64,000 bases of DNA from Exiguobacterium sp. s48. Its GTDB lineage: Bacteria > Bacillota > Bacilli > Exiguobacteriales > Exiguobacteriaceae. The stretch spans positions 248,001 through 312,000 of the forward strand of contig NZ_JACSKC010000002.1 in the NCBI RefSeq assembly GCF_018617395.1, given 5' to 3'. This document shows positions 8,599 to 17,281 of the stretch, one piece after another. The notes under the pieces are model-generated. The model did not search any database, had not been told where the DNA came from, and saw nothing but the letters and a program-made list of their open reading frames with translations. The translations under genes and the position numbers were made by a program. Every line of letters starts with the position of its first letter. The first letter of the stretch is position 1.

Positions 8599-8964
8599 AT
8601 GGCGAATCAATCCTTGAAGCCGTTGAAAGGAAGTCCGAACGCTGTCTCGACGCAAACCTCGATTAATGAATTGAGAATGTCTCCGTTACCGTATGCGGGT
8701 AGTCGCGACCAATCGATTGAAGCGATTAAAATGGCGATGAATCAGCTCCCGCGGGCTGAACTCGTGAAGGAAACAGACGATGGACTTCATTATGTGGTGA
8801 CGTCGAAAGTGATGCGATTTAAAGACGACATCGATTTTCTATTTGATGATACGACGCAACAGATTGAATTCCGTTCTGCGTCACGTGTTGGGTATTCCGA
8901 CTTTGGCGTGAATCGAAAACGGATGGAAGATGTAAGTGAACGATATCGGAGGTTGATTCGATGA
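8599..8964 (+). CDS. DUF1499 family protein
   Basis: 121 residues, resembling DUF1499. Visible features are the N-terminal segment GSPNAVSTQTS, the central conserved PRAELVKETDDGLHYVV-type strand, a stretch on a conserved -FKDDIDFLFD- core and the C-terminal EFRSASRVGYSDFGVNRKR. The molecular function of this family is not established. The ATG at 8599 is used because GGGAGG lies 8 nt upstream; an in-frame upstream ATG at 8581 would have its own start inside the hairpin. The stop overlaps the start of the reductase gene by 4 nt, indicating coupled expression. Confidence 0.8.
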   Translation: MANQSLKPLKGSPNAVSTQTSINELRMSPLPYAGSRDQSIEAIKMAMNQLPRAELVKETDDGLHYVVTSKVMRFKDDIDFLFDDTTQQIEFRSASRVGYSDFGVNRKRMEDVSERYRRLIR

Positions 8965-10385
8965 AGGATTATCAGTTGATTGTCATCGGTGGCGGTGCCG
9001 CCGGGATGACGGTAGCCGCGGGAGCAGCAAATTTAGGGGCGAAAGTCGCGCTTGTTGAAAAGAACAAACATTTAGGCGGGGACTGTCTGCACGTTGGATG
9101 TGTTCCGTCAAAAGCATTGATTGCGGCTTCAAAGGAAGCGAATGCGATGATGCGAGCAGCACGTGTCCTCGGAACGGAATTTAACGGTGCCGAACATTAT
9201 CAAATGTCAAAAGCCCGTGTCGACAAAGCCCGTGCCATCATACAAGACCACGACGGAACAGAACGTTTTGAAAAGATTGGGGTCGACGTCTATATCGGAG
9301 AAGCCTCGTTCCAAAGCCCGACTGAATTGAAGGTAGGGAACGATTTATTAATCGGGAAAAAATTCGTCATCTCGACGGGGTCGAAGCCGACCGTACCTCC
9401 GATTGATGGACTCGATCAAGTCCCTTACTTAACGAATGAAACCGTATTTGAAGAAGAGACACTTCCGGAAAGCCTGATTGTCATCGGAGCCGGAGCGGTC
9501 GGTCTAGAATTGGCTCAGTCCTTTGTTCGACTCGGTTCACAGGTCACCGTACTCGAGGCGCAGGATGACTTCCTACCGAAAGAAGATCGAGATGTCGCAA
9601 CGTACTTAAAATCTCAACTTGAGATGGCCATGCGGTTGAAAGTCGGCGTCAAGGTCAAACGAGTCGATGAAATCGATGGGCGCATTCGTGTCACGACAGA
9701 GGTGAACGGCGAAACGGTCGAATATGAAGCGGACAAGCTGCTCATGGCGACAGGTCGTGTTCCTCGGATTGATGCACTTCGTCTTGACCGGGCGAATGTT
9801 CAGGTGACGAAAGGATATATCGATGTTTCGTCGTCATATCGGACGTCCCAATCCCATATCTTTGCGATTGGAGACACGATTAAGACACTCCCGTTCACGC
9901 ATGCAGCCGGCGAAGAAGGCAAGGCGGTTGTGGCGAACGCGCTCTTTGGATTGTGGAACAAGGTCGACTACAGTAAACTCCCATGGATTACGTTCACGGA
10001 CCCGGAAGTGTTTCATGTCGGCATGACGGAGGAAGAGGCTCGTGAACAACATGGAGATGAGATCGAGACGTATAAAGCGAACCTATCCGAAGTGGACCGT
10101 TTTATTGCGGAGCGACAAGAGGCTGGATTTGTCAAAGTCATTACAAAGAAAAACGGAAAGATTATCGGAGCGCATGCGGTCGGTGAATCGGCAGGCGACT
10201 GGATGCAAATCGTCGTCTATGCGATGCAACGTGGTGATAAAATCGGAAAGCTGTCCCGCATGATTTACCCATATCCTTCACGAAGTGAGGCTGTGAAGAA
10301 AGTGACAGACCTTTACTGGCGGAAACGGTTGTTCGAAAGTCCACTGACAGAACTTGCGAGACGCTACTTTAAATTGATGCAATAA
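8961..10385 (+). CDS. FAD-dependent disulfide oxidoreductase (mercuric/lipoamide reductase-like)
   Basis: 474 residues of the class I pyridine-nucleotide disulfide oxidoreductase family. The FAD-binding GGGAAGMTVA is at about 10-19 and the redox pair C42/C47 is in GGDCLHVGCVPSK. The NAD(P)-binding GAGAVGLELAQ is at about 178. The second FAD motif is FAIGD and the dimerisation domain is C-terminal. It lacks the N-terminal metal-binding domain and C-terminal Cys pair of true mercuric reductase (not seen) and is not next to dehydrogenase-complex genes, so the substrate is open. It is coupled by an ATGA overlap to the DUF1499 gene. Confidence 0.85.
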   Translation: MKDYQLIVIGGGAAGMTVAAGAANLGAKVALVEKNKHLGGDCLHVGCVPSKALIAASKEANAMMRAARVLGTEFNGAEHYQMSKARVDKARAIIQDHDGTERFEKIGVDVYIGEASFQSPTELKVGNDLLIGKKFVISTGSKPTVPPIDGLDQVPYLTNETVFEEETLPESLIVIGAGAVGLELAQSFVRLGSQVTVLEAQDDFLPKEDRDVATYLKSQLEMAMRLKVGVKVKRVDEIDGRIRVTTEVNGETVEYEADKLLMATGRVPRIDALRLDRANVQVTKGYIDVSSSYRTSQSHIFAIGDTIKTLPFTHAAGEEGKAVVANALFGLWNKVDYSKLPWITFTDPEVFHVGMTEEEAREQHGDEIETYKANLSEVDRFIAERQEAGFVKVITKKNGKIIGAHAVGESAGDWMQIVVYAMQRGDKIGKLSRMIYPYPSRSEAVKKVTDLYWRKRLFESPLTELARRYFKLMQ

Positions 10386-10387
10386 CA

Positions 10388-10420
10388 CAAATCACCCACT
10401 CGTTTGAGTGGGTGATTGTT
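10388..10420. terminator. Convergent terminator hairpin
   Basis: 12-bp perfect stem AATCACCCACTC / GAGTGGGTGATT between the reductase and motB. The T tracts are weak on both sides. Confidence 0.65.
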
Positions 10421-11198
10421 AGTTTGGTAACGTGATGGTTTCAATCATCTTCGGTTCGCCTTCTGATAGGTCGACGAGCGGTTTGATCAACACTTCAACA
10501 CGTCGGTTCTTTGAACGACCTTCTTCTGTATCATTTGTTGCGATTGGTTTGAACTCACCATAACTTGCGAGTGTGAACTGAGCAGGGTTCAAGGCGTCAT
10601 TGGCCAATAGGCCGCGCATGAACGCAGTCGCACGTGCCGAACTGAGTTCCCAGTTTGAAGGGAAACGAGCTGTATTGATTGGAATATTATCCGTATGACC
10701 CGAGACGACAATTTCTCGCTTACCGGCCTTCTCTAAAATTTTACTGATATTTTGAGCGACGTTTCGAGCATCCGCATCGAGTGTCGCTTCTCCTAAGTTG
10801 AAGAGGGCACGGTCTTGTATCGTTAAGACGAGACCACTAGAATTGATGGTCGCTTTAATTTGGCTTTCTAGACCGTTCTTTTTAATGTATTTGTTTACAT
10901 CTTCTTTTAATTCGTCGAGCTGAGCCAATTCATACGTCCGCGGGTTAGCCGTCGTATTAGTTTTATCCGTTCGACTAATATCACTGTTTGAAGCAGTCGA
11001 AGCTTGGAAGACACTGACGCCTCCGGAGAATACTTGGTTGAACGAACGCGACATTTTCTCAAGTTTCGTCTGATCGATATTACTCGATGCAAATAATACG
11101 ATGAACAATGCGAGGAGGAGCGTCAATAAATCGGCGTATGGAATCAGCCATCCTTCTGGAATGTGTTCTTCATGATCATGCTTCTTTTTGCGCTTCAT
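10419..11198 (-). CDS. motB: Flagellar motor stator protein MotB
   Basis: 259 residues. A short positively charged N-terminus precedes a single membrane helix bearing the ion-carrying aspartate D23 in PYADLLTLLLALFIVLFASS. A linker follows, then an OmpA/MotB peptidoglycan-binding domain (about 135-245) with GHTDNIPI and the NWELSSARA motif. With MotA it forms the ion-driven stator anchored to the cell wall. The start has AAGGAGCG upstream and overlaps the motA end by 23 nt. The coupling ion (H+ or Na+) is not certain from sequence. Confidence 0.95.
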   Translation of the reverse strand: MKRKKKHDHEEHIPEGWLIPYADLLTLLLALFIVLFASSNIDQTKLEKMSRSFNQVFSGGVSVFQASTASNSDISRTDKTNTTANPRTYELAQLDELKEDVNKYIKKNGLESQIKATINSSGLVLTIQDRALFNLGEATLDADARNVAQNISKILEKAGKREIVVSGHTDNIPINTARFPSNWELSSARATAFMRGLLANDALNPAQFTLASYGEFKPIATNDTEEGRSKNRRVEVLIKPLVDLSEGEPKMIETITLPN

Positions 11199-11958
11199 AG
11201 TCAGCTCGCTCCTTTGGAGACAAATACACAGACAGTTTATCTTCTAATGTTTTTGGAGATTCACCACTTTGAATCGATAAAATCCCTTCAATCATCATTT
11301 CTTTGATGATGACTTCACTCTTCGAATACTGCTTCAATTTATTCGCGAACGGGAACCAAAGGACGTATCCCGTGAAAATCCCGAATAGTGTCGCGACGAA
11401 TGCGGCAGAAATCGCGTGTCCAAGCTTTTCAATATCCGATAAATCTTTCAAAGCGGCAATCAATCCGATAACCGCTCCGAGTACCCCAAGTGTCGGGGCG
11501 TATGTCCCGGCCTGGGTAAAAATATCGGCGTTCGATTTGTGACGCTGTTCCATGTTTTCGATATCACGGGACATGACTTCAGCAATATATTCGGAAGGTT
11601 GGCCGTCGATGACCATCATCATGCCTTGGCGTAGAAACGGCTCTTCGACTTGCTCGAGTGCCGTCTCAAGGGATAATAGACCTTCTTTCCGAGCTTGTGT
11701 CGACAAGTCGACGAATTGTGTGAGTAACCCAGACTTACTTGGGAGTTCTTGTTTTTTAAACAAGATTTTAAATAGTTTCGGTACGTTCTGTAGCTGTTCT
11801 TTCGAGACCGCAATACTGACCGCTGCGGCTGTCCCGACAAAAATGATAACCATTGCGGCAGGGTTGATCAGCGGTGCAACACCCGCTCCTTTTAATAACA
11901 TTCCACCGACAAGGGTGAGGAACCCGAGTATGAGTCCGACTAACGTAACGACATCCAT
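11176..11958 (-). CDS. motA: Flagellar motor stator protein MotA
   Basis: 260 residues with four membrane segments (about 3-20, 33-50, 150-170 and 180-200) and the MotA/TolQ/ExbB signature region around APTLGVLGAVIGLIAAL. The large cytoplasmic loop between TM2 and TM3 contacts FliG in the rotor. The ATG at 11958 is used because GAAAGGTGG lies just upstream; a longer in-frame reading to 12063 would run through the terminator of the preceding gene. It forms an operon with motB. No other flagellar genes are in the window. Confidence 0.95.
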   Translation of the reverse strand: MDVVTLVGLILGFLTLVGGMLLKGAGVAPLINPAAMVIIFVGTAAAVSIAVSKEQLQNVPKLFKILFKKQELPSKSGLLTQFVDLSTQARKEGLLSLETALEQVEEPFLRQGMMMVIDGQPSEYIAEVMSRDIENMEQRHKSNADIFTQAGTYAPTLGVLGAVIGLIAALKDLSDIEKLGHAISAAFVATLFGIFTGYVLWFPFANKLKQYSKSEVIIKEMMIEGILSIQSGESPKTLEDKLSVYLSPKERADYEAQKEA

Positions 11959-11992
11959 GTCTTTGTTTTCCACCTTTCCGAAATAAATCAGG

Positions 11993-12025
11993 ACAAAAAA
12001 GCGAGAGACGCTACTCGTCTCCCGC
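11993..12025 (-). terminator. Terminator between 87-aa gene and motA
   Basis: On the minus strand: GCGGGAGACG / CGTCTCTCGC (one mismatch, 5-nt loop) followed by six T. It separates motAB from the upstream small gene. Confidence 0.75.
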
Positions 12026-12043
12026 AACATGCGTTCCCGATGA

Positions 12044-12307
12044 TTAAGCGCCATTTTCATCAATCAGCATTTGGATGCTGATATTTCGTTCTTCACGCTC
12101 TATATCGGTTAATACGTCGTATTTTTTTAACAATGCGTACAATTGATTCACGACTTCTTGCTCGAGTGACCAATTGAGTAACTCTTCTAGCTGAAAATAA
12201 AGGTGAGCGGGCATACATTGTGATTGGCGCTCCAACCTTCGTGAGACATCCTCTATCGAATGATCTACCGTACTAGGGTCCACGGTTTCATTCAACCTCC
12301 TCAACAT
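12044..12307 (-). CDS. Unknown small protein, 87 aa
   Basis: I do not recognise the family. It is a soluble, helix-rich, acidic protein with no signal or membrane segment. The start is uncertain: the ATG at 12307 has only a distant GGGAGA, while GGAGG at 12296-12300 lies 12 nt before a GTG at 12283. The gene has its own terminator ahead of motA. It is divergent from the potassium-channel gene. Confidence 0.55.
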   Translation of the reverse strand: MLRRLNETVDPSTVDHSIEDVSRRLERQSQCMPAHLYFQLEELLNWSLEQEVVNQLYALLKKYDVLTDIEREERNISIQMLIDENGA

Positions 12308-12435
12308 TCTTAAAGTCTATCTCCCATAATACCAAAAAATCGGGGAAAACGTTAGAGATACATTTTCTTGTTGGCATTTATAAAAGCGAGGAGTAACATG
12401 AGGCTTAGAATAATAGAAGTGAAGGAGATGTCGTG

Positions 12436-13815
12436 ATGCGGCATAGATTGTCAGCGCGTGAGTTGCGCTTGAAACGAATCGAGGCATTCTATCGAATCAT
12501 TTTTGAAAAACCCGCCCGTTTCATCGCTGGAGGGTTCTTACTCGCGATTTTCGTAGGAGCCACTCTTTTATATATGCCATTTGCCCAAGAAGAAGCGGTT
12601 TCCTGGATTGATTGTTTGTTTATCGCAACCTCCGCAGGAACGGTCACCGGATTGTCTACGGTCGATATCGGGTCATCTTTTAATTTGTTTGGAGAATTGG
12701 TCATCGTCGCCCTCATCCAAATCGGGGGTCTCGGTTTTATGACCATTGCCTTGATGCTTCTCAGCGTATTAGGGAAGAAAATCGGATTGAAACAACGAAT
12801 TCTCTTGCAGGAATCATTGAATTTATCGGGACCCGGCGGAACGGTTCGCCTCGTTCGAAATATTGTATTCACAACAGTCATCGTACAATTTATCGGGATG
12901 CTGTTCTTAACATTCGAGTTGTATAGTTCAGAAAACTATTCGTTCGGAACGTCACTTTATTACGGCTTTTTCCATGCGGTTTCGGCCTTCAACAATGCTG
13001 GATTCGCTTTGTTCCCGGACAGTCTCATGTCATTTGAACAAAATACAGGGATCGTGGTGACGATTGCAATCATGATCATGATTGGGGGTCTCGGCTTTAC
13101 GACCATCGCCGATGCCACGGAAGTGAGAGGATGGAAACGTTTGGCTCTCCATTCGAAAATTATGATTTTATCTCTAATGGTCATCAATGGAATCGCCTGG
13201 TTCGCGCTTATGATGTTTGAGTGGGTATCGAATGAAGGCGTCCTGTATGGACGATCGCTCGGTGAGGCGCTTCACGTCACATTCTTCCAGGCTGTGACAA
13301 CACGGACGGCGGGTTTCAATACCATTGATATTTCAATGATGGCTCCGGCCTCGATCGGCTTGATTTTAATTTTGATGTATATCGGGGCAGGTGCGGCCTC
13401 AACCGGTTCGGGGATTAAAGTGACGACACTTGCGGTGATTTTCGCAGATATGTGGGCATTCATCGCCGGGAAGAAGGAAACGGTCATCATGGAACGGACG
13501 ATTGGTCCATTTCAAGTGAAAAAGGCATACGTCGTCGCGATTTCGAGTTTTCTATTTATCCTCACTATTACGACGCTTGTCATTTTGACGAACGGCGATA
13601 TTCCGGCGACCGCCATTTTGTTTGAAACGGTCTCGGCATTCGGAACGGTTGGGTTATCTTTAGGGATAACGTCTGAACTGAACGATGCGGGGAAAGGGTT
13701 GATCATGTTCATGATGTTACTCGGTCGTGTCGGGTCTTTGACGATTCTCTTTACGGTCGCACGACAAGCTGACCGGAAGATTCGTTATCCGAAAGAGAAG
13801 ATTTTGATTGGATAA
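12436..13815 (+). CDS. ktrB: KtrB/TrkH-type potassium uptake channel subunit
   Basis: 459 residues with the four-fold repeated membrane-pore-membrane layout of Ktr/Trk channels. Pore loops with the selectivity glycine are visible: SAGTVTGLSTVD (about 73-84), SAFNNAGFALFPD (about 186-198), TTRTAGFNTID (about 293-303) and SAFGTVGLSLG (about 400-410). KtrB moves K+ with Na+ dependence and needs a cytosolic KtrA-type RCK partner, which is not adjacent. The ATG at 12436 is preferred over the GTG at 12433 on spacing from AAGGAG. Confidence 0.92.
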   Translation: MRHRLSARELRLKRIEAFYRIIFEKPARFIAGGFLLAIFVGATLLYMPFAQEEAVSWIDCLFIATSAGTVTGLSTVDIGSSFNLFGELVIVALIQIGGLGFMTIALMLLSVLGKKIGLKQRILLQESLNLSGPGGTVRLVRNIVFTTVIVQFIGMLFLTFELYSSENYSFGTSLYYGFFHAVSAFNNAGFALFPDSLMSFEQNTGIVVTIAIMIMIGGLGFTTIADATEVRGWKRLALHSKIMILSLMVINGIAWFALMMFEWVSNEGVLYGRSLGEALHVTFFQAVTTRTAGFNTIDISMMAPASIGLILILMYIGAGAASTGSGIKVTTLAVIFADMWAFIAGKKETVIMERTIGPFQVKKAYVVAISSFLFILTITTLVILTNGDIPATAILFETVSAFGTVGLSLGITSELNDAGKGLIMFMMLLGRVGSLTILFTVARQADRKIRYPKEKILIG

Positions 13816-13829
13816 AAGTATGTGGTAGG

Positions 13830-13863
13830 CTGCACTCCTGATCAAAGGAGTGCAGTTTTTTTG
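13830..13863 (+). terminator. Terminator after ktrB
   Basis: 10-bp perfect stem CTGCACTCCT / AGGAGTGCAG with eight T. Confidence 0.9.
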
Positions 13864-13898
13864 TAGAGGTCACATCAACAAGTGGATGGAATCATAGT

Positions 13899-13926
13899 TA
13901 AAGCCCTGACGAATCAGGGCTTTTTG
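13899..13926. terminator. Terminator overlapping end of reductase gene
   Basis: 9-bp stem AAGCCCTGA / TCAGGGCTT with a 4-nt loop and a plus-strand T run. It spans the stop of the minus-strand gene starting at 14984 and can also serve as a second barrier after ktrB. Confidence 0.7.
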
Positions 13927-14984
13927 TGTGCAATAAAATAATGGACAATCTCCGGGAGATAGTCTTGCAGGTCCGGACAAACGATGCCCGTTCCGTCGAG
14001 CGCACGAATCGTTTGTGTCGTGTCAAAGTGAACGGGATGCTTGAAATACTCAAGTAGTTCATGAGGGACATCAAGTTGTTTCGTGTTCTTCCAGGCTGTG
14101 AATGCGGCATCGGCAATAACGTGAGGGACCGTTCCGCGAGGAGCACGTTGAAACATCGTCTCATGCAACATACGATAGACCTCCCGTGCGCCATGTGGGA
14201 ACGGGTCCGTCAAATGGAACGTTCGTTTCATCCCGGTAGGAGAATGCGCTAAGAAGGCGGTCGCTTCCACTACGTAATCGTACGGGACGAGGTTGACTTC
14301 GACGTTCGCCCGCCCGATGTAAGGGAGTGGTTGCATCTGCTGAAGCTGGTGCATCAACTTTAAGACGAAATAGACGCCGTCAAACTTTTTCGTTTCGCCC
14401 GTTTGACTATGACCAATCACGATTCCAGGGCGAATGATGGTGATGGGCATCGTGCTCATCTCACGTGAGACGAGTGCCTCTGCTTCATATTTAGTCGCTT
14501 CGTAATGATTTTTAAACTGTGCCCGATGCCATAGCTCGTTTTCGTAGACGGTTCCCTGACGACGTCCGGCAATATAGGCTGTACTGAAGTACACATATCG
14601 TTTCAATGACTTCGAACGTTTGGCAAAGGCGGTGACATGTTTCGTCCCGAGAATGTTGACACGATATCCGGTGTCATAAGAAACGCTCAAATCATAAGCG
14701 GCAGCAAGGTGAAAGACGTAATGTACGTCTCGTTCAATGACAGACCGCATAATCGGGTCGAGAATGACTTCGGGTAACGTGATGTCTGCTTCGACGAGAA
14801 CAAGTTGATGTGGCGCAAGTGACGTCGCTATGAGCAAGGTATCACGCAGGTCTTCTGCCTCACGTGTTTGATGCGGAAGGTGTAACGCATAAATCGTTCC
14901 GATTTGATGCGGTAACGAAGCGAGGTGTTCAATTAATTTACCTGCTAAAAAACCAGGGAATCCAGTAAAGGCATAATTGTTCAT
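13914..14984 (-). CDS. NAD(P)-dependent epimerase/reductase-fold protein (SDR, NAD-binding 4-like)
   Basis: 356 residues, extended short-chain dehydrogenase fold. The N-terminal nucleotide loop is TGFPGFLAGKL, of the TG-x-x-G-x-x-G type used by thioester-reductase/male-sterility domains. The active-site YEATKYEAE (Y-x3-K) is at about residues 160-168, preceded by the FSTAYIAGRR serine/threonine strand. Such proteins reduce fatty acyl or carbohydrate substrates; the exact substrate is unknown. The ATG at 14984 has GGAGGAAA upstream and overlaps the stop of the PAS kinase gene by 4 nt, so the two are made together. Confidence 0.78.
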   Translation of the reverse strand: MNNYAFTGFPGFLAGKLIEHLASLPHQIGTIYALHLPHQTREAEDLRDTLLIATSLAPHQLVLVEADITLPEVILDPIMRSVIERDVHYVFHLAAAYDLSVSYDTGYRVNILGTKHVTAFAKRSKSLKRYVYFSTAYIAGRRQGTVYENELWHRAQFKNHYEATKYEAEALVSREMSTMPITIIRPGIVIGHSQTGETKKFDGVYFVLKLMHQLQQMQPLPYIGRANVEVNLVPYDYVVEATAFLAHSPTGMKRTFHLTDPFPHGAREVYRMLHETMFQRAPRGTVPHVIADAAFTAWKNTKQLDVPHELLEYFKHPVHFDTTQTIRALDGTGIVCPDLQDYLPEIVHYFIAHKKP

Positions 14985-17155
14985 GACGTTTCCTCCGCTA
15001 AGTCTAATGTGAATGTGAAAGTCGACCCTTTCCCGACAGTCGATTCCACTTCGATGCTTCCACCGTGGGATTCGATGATTTCTTTACAAATTGATAAACC
15101 GAGACCGGTCCCACCAATTTTACGCGTGTCTGAATTGTCGACTCGATAGAACTTTGTAAATAATTTTTCGAAGGCATGTTCCGGAATTCCGATTCCAAAG
15201 TCACGAATGGATACATGAGCCTGATTATGGTCTTGTCGGACCCTCACTTCGATTTCTTGTCCATTCGGAGAATACTTGATGGCATTCGAAACCAAATTGA
15301 CGAGTACCTGTTCGATGCGGTCTCGATCGGCAATGAGGTGAAGGTCCTCATCCGCGTCATCAAAATGAATGGCATGGTCATTCGTTTCACGAAAGCGCTC
15401 GATTACTTCTAATACAAGTTCGTTCAAAGAGAAGTGATCTTGTTTATACTCCTGATGACCGTCTTCCATACGTTGAATATCCAAGAAGTCGTTGAGCAAT
15501 GAAGTCAGACGCTGCGCCTCACGTGCCATCGTCTTCAAAAAACGTTCCCGTTTTTCGGGTGTCAAATCTCGAGCGAGCATCAATTCAATGTATCCAGATA
15601 AGGAGGAAAGTGGTGTCCGGAGTTCATGTGAGACCGTACTCACTAATTCATTTTTAATTTGATCCATCCGTTCTTCTTCTGTCCGGTTTCGGAAAACGAA
15701 TAGGAAACCACTATCCATACCGATTTGTCGTTTCGTATCCATGATGGTTCCGTACATTTCATAGTATTCTTCGTCCCGGTCGTTTGGCTGTGGGATTGAG
15801 AAGCGCATGGATACCTCTCTAGTCGTTCCATCAAGAAGTTGGTCCATCTTGCGCAACATCTCGCTTCGGTCGCGAGGGCGGAACGTAGAGAGGAGTGGGA
15901 TACGCTCCTGAATTTTGTTTGGAGCGATGCCCGGTAAGTCCATGAGTCGTCGCGCATGGACGTTCATGAACAATACACTGCCGTTCGATTCGGTCAAGAC
16001 GAACGCCTCGTTCGATGCCTGTAAGATGGACTGGATGATATCGCGCTGACGGGCAATCGCGTTTTTTTCACGTTCGAGCATGCGTTCTATTTTCTTGCGG
16101 TCACTAATGTCACGCATGACTGCTACCCGCAACGTTTGACCTTGATACGTCACTTCTTTTGGATATACTTCCATTTCTAAGAATGTGCCGTCCTCACGCC
16201 GTCCAATCACTTCATAAGGGGTTTGAATATGGTTCCGAATGCGACGCAGCACATCGGCCCGGTATCCCTCCGCGATAAATTCAACGGTTTGGCGACCTAC
16301 CATCTGCTCTGCAGGAATTTTAAAGATGGATTCCGCCGCTTTGTTCGCATCGAGTATCATCCCGTCTTCATGGAAAAGGACGGCTTCGATGACGGATTCA
16401 GCAAACATCCGATAGCGTTGTTCCTTATAGCGGAGTTCTCGTTTCAGTTCGATTTCGGGACTCACATCAAATACGAAGAAAAAGAACGCGACGAGTTGCT
16501 CTTGCTCGTATACGGGATGCATGAATAATTTACCGATGAAATGTGTCCGATCCTTACATTGGAACTTCCATTCCCGGTCTCCTTTGTCGAGTGCGAGACG
16601 CAACATTTGTTCAAACGATAGCAACCGTTCCGTCTCATCTTGATAGGAAGAGCGCTTTTCACTTAACTCTCTCGACTCAAATAGAGCGAACGGTGTCATT
16701 TCGTAGAGCACCTCATGAGGAGCGTAGCCAAATAGTTCTGTTGCCCCTTGGTTAAAACGAGTGATCAATAGATTCGCATCTGTCATGATCATCGCCATGT
16801 CGAGTTCGGTACGCATCATCGCCTCAAACGCATTGTGTTGTATCGTCACGCGTGTATCGTGTGGCAATGGTTCAATAGAAAGAATATATTGTTTGTCCCA
16901 CGGGATGGCATGGACACGCATCGTCGGCAGTTCATACATCCAAGGAAGTCCTTGTTCCATCCGACGGGACAATTCCATCGTGATGGGTGACTGATTGACC
17001 ATATGGAAAAGGTTCGAACGTCTCTGTAGATTCTCTGGGAACTGCTCAAGAAATGGACGATTTGCCTGAACGATTGTTCCATCTTTCTGTATTAACGCAA
17101 TCCCGTAAGGTAATGCATGTAGTAACTCACTTTGGAGATTGGCATGATTCTCCAT
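14981..17155 (-). CDS. Soluble multi-PAS sensor histidine kinase
   Basis: 724 residues with no membrane segment. Four PAS-like units are visible: about 10-80, 110-225, 245-360 (with a PAC-like EVYPKEVTYQGQTL strand) and 375-480. Then come HisKA with STVSHELRTPLSSL (about 510-523) and a HATPase ending in GGTGLGLSICKEI. The kinase would sense a cytosolic ligand or redox/energy cue through PAS pockets; none has an obvious haem or flavin signature that I can assign. No response regulator is adjacent. The only operon partner is the downstream reductase-fold protein. The start at 17155 has GGAGGGATGA upstream. Confidence 0.88.
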   Translation of the reverse strand: MENHANLQSELLHALPYGIALIQKDGTIVQANRPFLEQFPENLQRRSNLFHMVNQSPITMELSRRMEQGLPWMYELPTMRVHAIPWDKQYILSIEPLPHDTRVTIQHNAFEAMMRTELDMAMIMTDANLLITRFNQGATELFGYAPHEVLYEMTPFALFESRELSEKRSSYQDETERLLSFEQMLRLALDKGDREWKFQCKDRTHFIGKLFMHPVYEQEQLVAFFFFVFDVSPEIELKRELRYKEQRYRMFAESVIEAVLFHEDGMILDANKAAESIFKIPAEQMVGRQTVEFIAEGYRADVLRRIRNHIQTPYEVIGRREDGTFLEMEVYPKEVTYQGQTLRVAVMRDISDRKKIERMLEREKNAIARQRDIIQSILQASNEAFVLTESNGSVLFMNVHARRLMDLPGIAPNKIQERIPLLSTFRPRDRSEMLRKMDQLLDGTTREVSMRFSIPQPNDRDEEYYEMYGTIMDTKRQIGMDSGFLFVFRNRTEEERMDQIKNELVSTVSHELRTPLSSLSGYIELMLARDLTPEKRERFLKTMAREAQRLTSLLNDFLDIQRMEDGHQEYKQDHFSLNELVLEVIERFRETNDHAIHFDDADEDLHLIADRDRIEQVLVNLVSNAIKYSPNGQEIEVRVRQDHNQAHVSIRDFGIGIPEHAFEKLFTKFYRVDNSDTRKIGGTGLGLSICKEIIESHGGSIEVESTVGKGSTFTFTLDLAEETS

Positions 17156-17281
17156 GAACAGTCATCCCTCCTTCGTGGTGTCAGACGAGCACATCTTCTA
17201 TATCATTCGACAGATCCCCCTTTCATTTCCTGCCCTCAAAAAGGTAAAGTGGGAGAGAGGACTCGGAAAGGAAAGATAAGG

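Noticed and set aside
12044-12063. Longer motA start at 12063 overlapping the 87-aa gene
   Set aside because: It would read through a terminator hairpin; the ATG at 11958 has its own strong ribosome site and matches MotA's normal N-terminus.
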